This document shows positions 38,089-45,957 of a stretch of 64,000 nucleotides of DNA, piece after piece. This DNA comes from Streptomyces hygroscopicus subsp. hygroscopicus. Its GTDB lineage: Bacteria > Actinomycetota > Actinomycetes > Streptomycetales > Streptomycetaceae. The DNA lies in contig NZ_BSSM01000002.1 of NCBI RefSeq assembly GCF_030269125.1, positions 724,896 to 788,895 on the forward strand. The letters run 5' to 3'. Position 1 is the first letter of the stretch. The number at the start of each line of letters is the position of its first letter. The translations under genes and the position numbers were made by a program. Under the pieces are notes generated by a model. The model saw only the letters and a list, made by a program, of their open reading frames with translations, was not told the DNA's origin and did not search any database.

Positions 38089-39078
38089 CTACCCCCGGCC
38101 CCGCGAGCGCGCGGCACGGGCGATGACCACGACCGCCTTCTCCAGCGCGTACTCGGGATCGTCCCCCCCGCCCTTCACTCCCGCGTCCGCCTCCGCGATC
38201 GCCCGCATCGCCACCGAGACACCGTCCGGCGTCCAGCCCCGCATCTGCTGCCGCACCCGATCGATCTTCCACGGCGGCATCCCCAGCTCACGCGCCAGAT
38301 CGGCCGGCCGGCCGCCCCGCGCGGACGACAGCTTGCCGATCGCCCGCACCCCCTGCGCCAGCGCGCTCGTGATCATCACCGGCGCCACTCCCGTCGCCAG
38401 CGACCACCGCAGCGCCTCCAGCGCCTCCGCCGTACGCCCCTCCACCGCCCGGTCCGCGACCGTGAAGCTGGATGCCTCGGCCCGCCCGGTGTAGTACCGC
38501 CCGACGACGGCCTCGTCGATCGTGCCCTCGACATCCGCGACCAGCTGCGTCACCGCGGACGCCAGCTCCCGCAGATCGCTGCCGATCGCGTCGCACAACG
38601 CCTGGCACGCCTCGGGCGTCGCCGACCGGCCCGCCGTGCGGAACTCCCCGCGCACGAAGGCCAGCCGGTCCGCCGGCCTGGTCATCTTCGGACAGGCCAC
38701 CTCCCGCGCCCCCGCCTTGCGCGCGGCGTCCAGCAGCCCCTTGCCCTTGGCGCCGCCCGCGTGCAGCAGCACCAGCGTGATCTCCTCGGCGGGCGCGCCG
38801 AGGTACGCCTTCACGTCCTTGACGGTGTCGGCCGACAGATCCTGCGCATCGCGTACGACGACGACCTTGCGCTCGGCGAACAGCGACGGACTGGTCAGCT
38901 CGGCGAGCGTGCCCGGCTGCAACTGGTCCGGGGTCAGGTCCCGCACGTCCGTGTCGGCGTCGGCGGCGCGCGCCGCCGCCACGACCTCCCGCACCGCACG
39001 GTCCAGCAGCAGGTCCTCCTGGCCCACGGCAAGCGTCACCGGGGCGAGAACGTCGTCATTCGCAGTCTTCCTGGCCAT
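38089..39078 (-). CDS. holA: DNA polymerase III delta subunit (clamp loader)
   Basis: A 329-residue HolA protein, MARKTANDDVLAPVTLAVGQ onwards, with the AAA+-like delta fold but no functional P-loop, as expected for delta. Landmarks are FAERKVVVVRDAQDLS, RPADRLAFVRGEFR and the C-terminal LGMPPWKIDRVRQQMRGWT. It opens the beta clamp for loading. The start at 39078 matches the family; an ATG at 39090 would add four residues. Confidence 0.95.
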   Translation of the reverse strand: MARKTANDDVLAPVTLAVGQEDLLLDRAVREVVAAARAADADTDVRDLTPDQLQPGTLAELTSPSLFAERKVVVVRDAQDLSADTVKDVKAYLGAPAEEITLVLLHAGGAKGKGLLDAARKAGAREVACPKMTRPADRLAFVRGEFRTAGRSATPEACQALCDAIGSDLRELASAVTQLVADVEGTIDEAVVGRYYTGRAEASSFTVADRAVEGRTAEALEALRWSLATGVAPVMITSALAQGVRAIGKLSSARGGRPADLARELGMPPWKIDRVRQQMRGWTPDGVSVAMRAIAEADAGVKGGGDDPEYALEKAVVVIARAARSRGRG

Positions 39079-39141
39079 CGCCCCAAGCATCCCACGCCCC
39101 ACCGACAACGCCCCGGCCCCCGGGGACCGGCGCCCCGAGGG

Positions 39142-39387
39142 TCACGGCTCCTCGCGCCACCCGTCCCACTCCCGCGCGAACGCGTCCAGCTCCCGGGGGT
39201 CCAGCAGCCCCTCCTCGTCGGCCAGGACGACCAGCCACTGGGCGTCCTCGGCGTCGTCCTCGCCGGCCAGCGCGTCCCGCAGCAGCCGGGGTTCCTCGTC
39301 GAGGGCGAACCGCTCCCCGAGCGCCTCGGCCGCCTCCTCCGCCGCATCCCGGTCGGGCAGCACCAGCACATGTCTCACATCACTCAC
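39142..39387 (-). CDS. small acidic protein of unknown function
   Basis: An 81-residue, strongly acidic cytoplasmic protein, starting at a GTG with MSDVRHVLVLPDRDAAEEAA and continuing GERFALDEEPRLLRDALAG. The alternating beta and alpha pattern (VRHVLVLPD, WLVVLADEE) recalls a ferredoxin-like fold. It lies 63 bases upstream of holA on the same strand, so it may be cotranscribed. No function is known to me. Confidence 0.7.
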   Translation of the reverse strand: MSDVRHVLVLPDRDAAEEAAEALGERFALDEEPRLLRDALAGEDDAEDAQWLVVLADEEGLLDPRELDAFAREWDGWREEP

Positions 39388-39842
39388 GCCGCCATTCTCC
39401 GGGACGCCCGCGGACCCGATCCGCCAGGTCGACTCCTCGCCTCGGTGGCGGCCCGGCGGCCGGCCCGGCGGGCGACCCGCGTCTCGCCCTCGACGCCGTC
39501 GCGGAGCCCGGGGTGCCCGAGCACCACCGCTCTGTCCGTCCGCCGATCCCCACCACCCCGCGAAGGAGTGGACCCCTCCGCGGGGCCGGCGACGCCGTCG
39601 CCGGGAACGTCCCGTACGGGTCCGCCCCATCGGCCAGGCCCGCGCCCCATGGCGCCGCCGGCCGTGAACTCCCGCTTCCGGTCGGCCGGTCGGCCGGATC
39701 GACCGCCCCGCGGCCGGAGCACCCCGCGGCGGGCGGCGTCCGCCCTCACCGCATCACGAACTGGCACCTTCGGCACGAAAACTTCACATGAACATCACAT
39801 CCGAAGTTACGGTCTTACCTCCGACGCACCTTGGGGGGACAC
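39388..39842. other. gene-free divergent region
   Basis: This stretch separates the small acidic protein gene from the DUF3761 gene. Most of it is G+C-rich without coding signature. The last 80 bases are relatively A+T-rich and hold AACTTC...GAAGTT (6-base arms, 17-base spacer, near 39780-39808) and a probable ribosome site GGGGGGAC, so the promoter of the DUF3761 gene is likely there. Confidence 0.4.
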
Positions 39843-40349
39843 ATGAGCTACCCGTACGCCATGCCGCCGATGCCGCCGCAGCCGCCCGCACGAACGGCTC
39901 CGAGGTGGGCGCGCAAGCGGTACGTGCTGCCCACGATCGGACTCGCCTTCTTCCTCGGCATCGGGATCGGCGCCGGCGGCCAGGACAACGGAACCGATGC
40001 CAGGCCGACGGCCGCCAAGGTGCAACCGACCGCCACGGTCACGGCAACCGCCACCGCCACCCGGACGGCGGCGCCCGAGCCCGCGCCCACGGTGACGGCG
40101 ACGAAGACGGTGAAGGTCGAGGTGACCGTCACCGCCCACGCGCCGACCACCGGTCCGGGGAGCGACGGAGGCTCTTCGGGCGGGACGTCGGGCGGATCGT
40201 CGGGGAGCGGGGGCTCCGGTTCCTCGGGAGGTTCCGGCGGCGCGGGGAACGGCGCCACCGCGCTGTGCAACGACGGCACCTACTCGTACGCCGCCCACCA
40301 CCAGGGCGCTTGCTCGCACCACGGCGGCGTGGCCGTCTTCTACAAATAG
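39843..40349 (+). CDS. membrane-anchored DUF3761 protein
   Basis: A 168-residue protein with a short Pro-rich N-terminus (YPYAMPPMPPQPP), one transmembrane segment (about residues 28-45, VLPTIGLAFFLGIGIGAG), a Thr/Ala-rich then Gly/Ser-rich linker, and a C-terminal DUF3761 motif ALCNDGTYSYAAHHQGACSH followed by HGGVAVFY. The Cys-containing motif is thus displayed outside the membrane on a flexible linker, similar to secreted nucleases with the same tail. Its role is unknown. It is convergent with comEC, three bases apart. Confidence 0.82.
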   Translation: MSYPYAMPPMPPQPPARTAPRWARKRYVLPTIGLAFFLGIGIGAGGQDNGTDARPTAAKVQPTATVTATATATRTAAPEPAPTVTATKTVKVEVTVTAHAPTTGPGSDGGSSGGTSGGSSGSGGSGSSGGSGGAGNGATALCNDGTYSYAAHHQGACSHHGGVAVFYK

Positions 40350-40352
40350 CCT

Positions 40353-43154
40353 TCAGGTTCTGTCGCGCGTCACCTCCAGCCCCCTGTCCGGGCCGGCGGA
40401 CCCCGCGTGGCCGCCCACCGCGAGCGCCCCGTCCCGGTCGGTCCGCAGCACCACCGCGCCACCGGCCCGCAACGCGGCCACCGTCGAGGGGGCCGGGTGC
40501 CCGTACGGGTTCCCCGTGCCGCAGGAGATCAGCGCCACCCGGGGCGCCACGAGCCGTATCAACTCCGGGTCCTGGTAGGCGGATCCGTGATGAGCCACCT
40601 TCAGCACGTCCACACCGGCCAGCCCGGCCGCCTCCGTGGACCTCGACAGCGCCTGCTGCTCCGGGGGTTCGAGGTCGCCGAGCAACAGCAACCGCAGCCC
40701 GCCCGTGCGGACCAGCAGCGTCACACTGGCGTCGTTCGGGCCGTCGAAGTCCGGAGCGGGGACCGGTCCGGTCGGGGGCGGGACGGGGGTGGCGGGTGGA
40801 CCGGCACCCGCGGGGGGCGAGCCGGGACCCGCGGGGGGCGAGCCGGGACGGGCGGGGGGCGAGCCGGGACGGGCGGGAGGTCCGGTAACCCCAGGAAGCG
40901 GCCCCGCGTACGCCGGGGCCGGCGGCGGCCACAGCACCCGCCAGGACACCGGGCCGGTGCGCCGTTCCTCTCCCGCGACGGCCCGGATGACCGGGATGTG
41001 CCGTGCGGCCGCCTCCCTTCCGACGAACTCCGCCTCCTCCCGGGGTTCTTCGAACCCCGTCGTCTCGATCGCGGCCACCTCGCGCCCCCGCAGCACACCG
41101 GTCAGCCCCGCCACATGGTCGGCGTGGAAGTGGGTCAGTACGAGGAGGGGGACGCGGGTGATGCCCAGTCGCCGCAGACAGCGGTCCACCGGTGCCGGGT
41201 CGGGCCCGGCGTCCACGACCACTCCGGCTCCGGCACCCGCCGCCAGCACGGTCGCGTCGCCCTGGCCGACGTCGCACATCGCGAACCGCCACCCCGGCGG
41301 CGGCCACCCCGTCACCACCCGGGTCAACGGCGCGGGACGCACCACCGCCAGCAGGAGCAGCGCCCCGAACAGCCCGCACCACCACGGGTGCCGCACCAGT
41401 CGCCGCCCGGCCAGGACGACGGCCACCGTGACCGCCGCGAGCAGCAGCGCCCCGGGCCACCCGCCCGGCCAGTCCACTCCCGCGCCGGGCAGCGCGGCCC
41501 CGGTCCGGGCGACCCAGGCGATCCATCCGGTCGGCCAACCGGCGCACCAGGCCAGCGCCTTGGCCGACGGCATCGCCACCGGGGCGGTGGCCAGCGCGGC
41601 GAAACCCAGCACCGTCGCGGGTGCCACCGCCGCCTCCGCCAGCAGATTGCAGGGCACGGCCACCAGGCTCACCCGGGCCGACAGCACCGCCACGACCGGA
41701 GCGCACACGGCCTGCGCCGCTGCGGCCGCCCCCAGCGCCTCGGCCAGCCTCGGCGGAACCCGGCGCCGGCGCAGGGACTCGCTCCAGCCCGGGGCCAGCA
41801 CCAGCAGGGCGCCGGTGGCCAGCACCGAGAGCAAGAAACCGTAACTCCGGGCGAGCCACGGGTCGTACAGCACCAGCAGCAGTACGGCCGCGGCCAGGGC
41901 CGGGACGAGGGATCGACGGCGCCCGGTGGCCAGGGCGAGCAGCGCGATCGCTCCGCAGGCGGCGGCCCGCAGCACGCTCGGGTCGGGCCGGCACACGATC
42001 ACGAAGCCCACCGTGAGCGCTCCCGCGAGCAGGGCGGTCGTCCTCAGGGAGAGGCCCAGGCGCGGGGCCAGGCCCCGGCGTTCGGCCAGCCGGGCCAGGC
42101 CGGGCGGGCCGACGAGGAGGGCGAGCAGCACGGTGAGATTGCTGCCGGAGACCGCGAGGGTGTGGGCCAGGTCGGTCGCGCGGAAGGCATCGTCCAGCTC
42201 GGGTGTGATCCGCGAGGTGTCCCCGACGACCAGTCCGGGCAGCAACGCCCGCGCGTCACCGGGCAGTCCGCCGGTCGCCTCCCGCAGCCCGTCCCTGAGC
42301 CGCCCCGCCAACCGCTGCGCCCCGCTCGGCCCCGCCACGATCCTCGCCCCCGGCCGCCCCCGCACCCGGAGCACGGCCGCCGTCCGGTCACCGCCCACCA
42401 GGGCGGGCGCCAGCCTCCCGCCCAGCCGCAACCGGGTGGACGGCAGAAGCCGAAGCCAGCCGGCTTGCCCGGCCCGTGCCCGGGGACCCCCAGCCCGCGC
42501 TGCCGATCCGTCCGGCGCCCCGGCGTACCCGTCGGGAGGCCCCCCGGCCGACGGCCGTCCGTCCGACCCCTCGGTACCCCCTGGTTCCCGCGGCGGACCG
42601 GCACCCCCCGTCGGCCCCGGCACACCACCGTCGACCACCACCAGAACCGGCGCCCGCGTCCGCGTGCTCCGCCCGTCGCTCTCCTCGACGCGCCGTACCT
42701 CAGCCCGGACCAGCACCGCCGCCGGTGCCGTGTGGTCGCCCCGCACCCGGGGCCTGCTCAGCCAGGGATCGCCGGTCAGTTCGATGTCGGCGGTCACGGT
42801 GGCGGAGCGCCGGGCCAGTTCGGGAACCGGTCCGCGCCGTACGTCCGCGCCGTGCAACCCGGACGACGTGGCCGACGCGGCGACGCAGAGGAGCACCGCG
42901 GCGAGCGAGGCCCGTGCCCGGACCGGCCGACCGGCCGGCGGGTCCGGAGCCCGAGCCGCCCGGCTCGCGCCCAGCAGGGCGATCCCCCCGAGGAGGGCGA
43001 CGGCCGCGATCCCCACGGTCCGGCCGGCCGGAACGTCAAGGGTCAGCGCCGCCGTGGCCCAGGCCGCGAGTGCGGGGGGCACCAGGCGCAGGTCCAGGGG
43101 GCCCGGCTCGGGCAGGGGCTCGGCCTCGCCGCCGTGGAGAAGGGCGGCGCTCAT
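40353..43154 (-). CDS. comEC: ComEC/Rec2-family DNA uptake channel
   Basis: A 933-residue membrane protein. An N-terminal helix group and DUF4131-like OB region come first, then the competence domain with LAHTLAVSGSNLTVLLALL and DPSVLRAAACGAIALLAL, and finally a metallo-beta-lactamase-like domain (MCDVGQGDATVLAAG, THFHADHVAGL, LKVAHHGSAYQ). The family moves single-stranded DNA inward. Two insertions are unusual: a Gly/Pro-rich stretch near residue 175 in the OB region and a 21-base tandem-repeat linker in the MBL domain. Its ATG overlaps the comEA stop. Whether this organism is naturally competent cannot be read. Confidence 0.93.
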   Translation of the reverse strand: MSAALLHGGEAEPLPEPGPLDLRLVPPALAAWATAALTLDVPAGRTVGIAAVALLGGIALLGASRAARAPDPPAGRPVRARASLAAVLLCVAASATSSGLHGADVRRGPVPELARRSATVTADIELTGDPWLSRPRVRGDHTAPAAVLVRAEVRRVEESDGRSTRTRAPVLVVVDGGVPGPTGGAGPPREPGGTEGSDGRPSAGGPPDGYAGAPDGSAARAGGPRARAGQAGWLRLLPSTRLRLGGRLAPALVGGDRTAAVLRVRGRPGARIVAGPSGAQRLAGRLRDGLREATGGLPGDARALLPGLVVGDTSRITPELDDAFRATDLAHTLAVSGSNLTVLLALLVGPPGLARLAERRGLAPRLGLSLRTTALLAGALTVGFVIVCRPDPSVLRAAACGAIALLALATGRRRSLVPALAAAVLLLVLYDPWLARSYGFLLSVLATGALLVLAPGWSESLRRRRVPPRLAEALGAAAAAQAVCAPVVAVLSARVSLVAVPCNLLAEAAVAPATVLGFAALATAPVAMPSAKALAWCAGWPTGWIAWVARTGAALPGAGVDWPGGWPGALLLAAVTVAVVLAGRRLVRHPWWCGLFGALLLLAVVRPAPLTRVVTGWPPPGWRFAMCDVGQGDATVLAAGAGAGVVVDAGPDPAPVDRCLRRLGITRVPLLVLTHFHADHVAGLTGVLRGREVAAIETTGFEEPREEAEFVGREAAARHIPVIRAVAGEERRTGPVSWRVLWPPPAPAYAGPLPGVTGPPARPGSPPARPGSPPAGPGSPPAGAGPPATPVPPPTGPVPAPDFDGPNDASVTLLVRTGGLRLLLLGDLEPPEQQALSRSTEAAGLAGVDVLKVAHHGSAYQDPELIRLVAPRVALISCGTGNPYGHPAPSTVAALRAGGAVVLRTDRDGALAVGGHAGSAGPDRGLEVTRDRT
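40806..40880. repeat. 21-bp tandem repeat inside comEC
   Basis: Three copies of a 21-base unit start at 40806, 40827 and 40848, with a partial fourth at 40869. The unit encodes SPPARPG/SPPAGPG, extending a flexible linker in the MBL domain. The reading frame is preserved. Confidence 0.85.
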
Positions 43155-44110
43155 GGCCGCACCACGTCGCGGAGGTCGGTGAAGCGGCGGTCGCCGATGC
43201 CGTTGACCTGGCGCAGCTCGTCCACCGAGCGGAAGCCGCCGTGCCGGGTGCGGTAGTCGATGATGTGGCGGGCCAGCACCGGTCCGACTCCCGGCAGCGT
43301 GTCGAGCTGGTCCTCGGTGGCCGTGTTGAGGGAGACCGGCGCGGCCGGGCCGGACGGGGCGGCCGGACCGGCGGCGGGCGCGCCGGCGGCCACCTGCTCG
43401 CCGACGACCAGCTGCTCGCCGTCCACCAGGAAGCGGGCGCGGTTGAGACCGTCGGTGTCCGCACCAGGCCGGACACCGCCCGCGGCCCGCAGCGCGTCGG
43501 CCACCCGGGAGCCTGCCGGGAGGTGGCGGAGCCCCGGATCGCGGACCTTTCCGGCGACGTCCACGACGATCTCCCCGCCCGGAGTCGCCGTGCCGCCCCC
43601 GGCCGCGGCGGACGGCGCCTTCGCGTAGGTCGCCTGTGCGCGCACCACCTGAGGCGCGCTCACCGGCTGGGGCCGGCCCGTCCAGAAGTGCTGCACCGCG
43701 AACAGCGCGGCGACCACCAGCAGTACGGCGAGCGCCACGGTCCCGCGTCGGTCCACCCCGCACCGCGACTGCAACCACACGGGCAGCCGCTCCCGCAGCG
43801 CCGTCCCGGCCCGCTCCCGCCAGTCCGGCGGCACGGGACCGGTGGGCTCGGAGGGCTCGGAGGGCTCCGGCCAGTCCACCGGTTCGGGCGCGCTCACGTC
43901 CGGCGGCGCCTTCCCCGCCTCCCGCCGCTGCACGGCGCGTTCTCCGAAGAGGAGTTCCGCCCGGCGCCGTAGGTCCTCCGCGGGCGCGGGCCCGGCGTGC
44001 CGGAGCCGCCGGTGCTCCGTCGCGCGGTGGCGCGTGCGGACGTCGGAGGCGGGCCCACGGCCGGGGCCGCTGGTCGGGGTGACGCTGCGGGAACGTGATC
44101 GAAGTGCCAT
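43151..44110 (-). CDS. comEA: ComEA-type helix-hairpin-helix DNA receptor
   Basis: A 319-residue protein with an N-terminal cytoplasmic, Pro-rich part, one membrane helix (GTVALAVLLVVAALFAVQHF, near residue 125), an SLBB domain (IVVDVAGKVRDPGLRHLPAG), and a C-terminal double helix-hairpin-helix (SLNTATEDQLDTLPGVGPVL, FRSVDELRQVNGIGDRRF) that binds double-stranded DNA outside the membrane. The cytoplasmic N-terminus is longer than in Bacillus ComEA. It overlaps comEC by ATGA. Confidence 0.92.
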   Translation of the reverse strand: MALRSRSRSVTPTSGPGRGPASDVRTRHRATEHRRLRHAGPAPAEDLRRRAELLFGERAVQRREAGKAPPDVSAPEPVDWPEPSEPSEPTGPVPPDWRERAGTALRERLPVWLQSRCGVDRRGTVALAVLLVVAALFAVQHFWTGRPQPVSAPQVVRAQATYAKAPSAAAGGGTATPGGEIVVDVAGKVRDPGLRHLPAGSRVADALRAAGGVRPGADTDGLNRARFLVDGEQLVVGEQVAAGAPAAGPAAPSGPAAPVSLNTATEDQLDTLPGVGPVLARHIIDYRTRHGGFRSVDELRQVNGIGDRRFTDLRDVVRP

Positions 44111-44223
44111 GCGACGAGGATGGAGCGTCCCGCCGTCTCGCGATGATCTTGGTCAATTCCCGGGGACACCCGCCGCGTTGTGGACAACCTCGCCACCCGT
44201 GCGAGTGACGGTGCCCCTCCGCG

Positions 44224-45069
44224 TCACCGCGGCGAGACCACCGCCCCCAACAACCCCGGCCCGGTGTGCGCCCCGATGACCGCCCCCACCTCGCTGACGT
44301 GCAGCTCCCCCACCCCCGGCACCCGCTCCCGCAGCCGATCGGCCAGCGCGGCGGCGCGCTCGGGCGCGGCGAGATGGTGAACGGCGATGTCGACCTCCGC
44401 GCCCCCCGCCCGCTCGGCCGCGATCTCCTCCAGGCGCGCGATCGCCTTCGACGCCGTGCGGACCTTCTCCAGCAGTTCGATGCGGCCGCCGTCGAGCTGG
44501 AGCAGGGGCTTGACCGCGAGCGCGGAGCCGAGCAGGGCCTGGGCGGTGCCGATGCGGCCGCCGCGGCGCAGATAGTCGAGGGTGTCGACGTAGAAGTACG
44601 CGGAGGTACCCGCGGCCCGTTTCTCCGCGGCGGTGACGGCCTCGTCCACCGTACCGCCGGCCTCCGCCGTCTCGGCCGCGGCCAGGGCGCAGAAGCCGAG
44701 GGCCATCGCGACCATCCCGGTGTCCACCACCCGCACGGGCACCGGTGCCTCCCGGGCCGCGAGGACGGCCGCGTCGTAGGTGCCGGACAGTTCGCCGGAC
44801 AGGTGCAGGGAGACGATGCCGCGCGCGCCGGACTCGGCGACCTCGCGGTAGGTCTCGGCGAACACCTGGGGACTGGGGCGCGAGGTGGTGACGGGGCGCC
44901 GTTTCTGCAGGGCCTGGGCGAGGGCGCGGGTGGAGATCTCGGTGCCCTCTTCGAGCGCCCGGTCGCCGAGCACCACGGTCAGGGGCACCGCGGTGATGCC
45001 GTGCCGCTCCATCGTCCGGTGCGGCAAGTAGGCCGTGGAATCGGTGACGATGGCGACATGGCGGGACAT
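44224..45069 (-). CDS. DegV family fatty-acid-binding protein
   Basis: A 281-residue DegV protein (FakB type). VAIVTDSTAYLP, TTSRPSPQVFAETYRE, GTYDAAVLA, RVVDTGMVAMALGF and YLRRGGRIGTAQALLG are the family motifs, including the serine/threonine residues that hold the fatty-acid carboxylate. FakB proteins present fatty acids to the kinase FakA for phosphorylation; no kinase gene is in the window. The ATG at 45069 gives the conserved MSRHVAIVTDS start. Confidence 0.93.
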   Translation of the reverse strand: MSRHVAIVTDSTAYLPHRTMERHGITAVPLTVVLGDRALEEGTEISTRALAQALQKRRPVTTSRPSPQVFAETYREVAESGARGIVSLHLSGELSGTYDAAVLAAREAPVPVRVVDTGMVAMALGFCALAAAETAEAGGTVDEAVTAAEKRAAGTSAYFYVDTLDYLRRGGRIGTAQALLGSALAVKPLLQLDGGRIELLEKVRTASKAIARLEEIAAERAGGAEVDIAVHHLAAPERAAALADRLRERVPGVGELHVSEVGAVIGAHTGPGLLGAVVSPR

Positions 45070-45173
45070 GAGCTGGAGGTTACCCGCCGTGGCGCGCACG
45101 CGGCAGCCCGGCCCCTGACGTGTGCCCCGGGGCGGTCCGCTCAAGCCCGCCGCCCTCGGTCGTCATGGGGCGG

Positions 45174-45830
45174 TCATGTGGTGCTTTCGGGGCGGGGGTT
45201 CTTCTGCCAGGGGTAGGAGGGGCGCGGCGCGGGCGGGGTGAGGGACTGGGGTGCCGGCTGTGCGGCAGGTTCCCCGGCGGTCCCGGGGCGGGTCCAGTGG
45301 CGCAGGGCGTCGGCCTCGATGTCGATCTGCGCGCTGAGGCTGCCGAGATCGTCCTCGGCGAAGCGGCGGGCGCGGTCGCGGACCGCCCAGCGCAGGGAGT
45401 CCGCGGACTTGGTGATGCGCTCGGCGCGGGCGCGCAGTTCGGGCAGCAGGGCGGCGAGCGTGGCCCGGTCAGGCTCGGCCTCCAGGCGCTTGAGGTCGGC
45501 GTCCAGCTCGTGTCCGTGCGCGCTGAGGCGCTCGAACAGGCCCAGGGACTCCTTCAGCGACTCGTCCTCGGCCGCTCCCGCCTGCAACGCGTCCTGGGTC
45601 GCGCGCATGGAGGTGCGCAGGGTGAGGCGCAGCTGGGCCAGCTCGGCGGCCGGGCCGACCTGGGCGAAGGATCTGGCGCGCAGGGTGTGGTCCTCGACGG
45701 TGCGCCTGGCCTGGACGATGGTGCGGTCCACGCCGCGCTTGGCGGCGCCCACCACCTTGACGGTGGCGTACACGCCCGCGACGACGAAGGCCAGGAAGAG
45801 CAGGGCGATGATGATGATCACTGCTTCCAC
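45174..45830 (-). CDS. membrane-anchored coiled-coil protein, unknown function
   Basis: A 218-residue protein: N-terminal transmembrane helix VIIIIALLFLAFVVAGVYAT, then a long helical region with heptad-like Leu/Ala/Arg/Glu pattern (about residues 35-170), and a Pro-rich end (PAQPAPQSLTPPAPRPSYPW). The GTG at 45830 has GAGGAG 6 bases upstream; the longer ATG start at 45869 is less likely. It lies between degV and leuS. No domain is recognised. Confidence 0.75.
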   Translation of the reverse strand: MEAVIIIIALLFLAFVVAGVYATVKVVGAAKRGVDRTIVQARRTVEDHTLRARSFAQVGPAAELAQLRLTLRTSMRATQDALQAGAAEDESLKESLGLFERLSAHGHELDADLKRLEAEPDRATLAALLPELRARAERITKSADSLRWAVRDRARRFAEDDLGSLSAQIDIEADALRHWTRPGTAGEPAAQPAPQSLTPPAPRPSYPWQKNPRPESTT

Positions 45831-45957
45831 GACGCTCCTCCTCGACCGGTGCGCCGCGCGTCGCGGCACTCCTCAACGGTAAACGCAACGGGCAGGCCCG
45901 GGGTTCCAGAAAAACCCCGAACCTGCCCGTAGGGGAGTACCCCGAGAGGCGCCGCCG

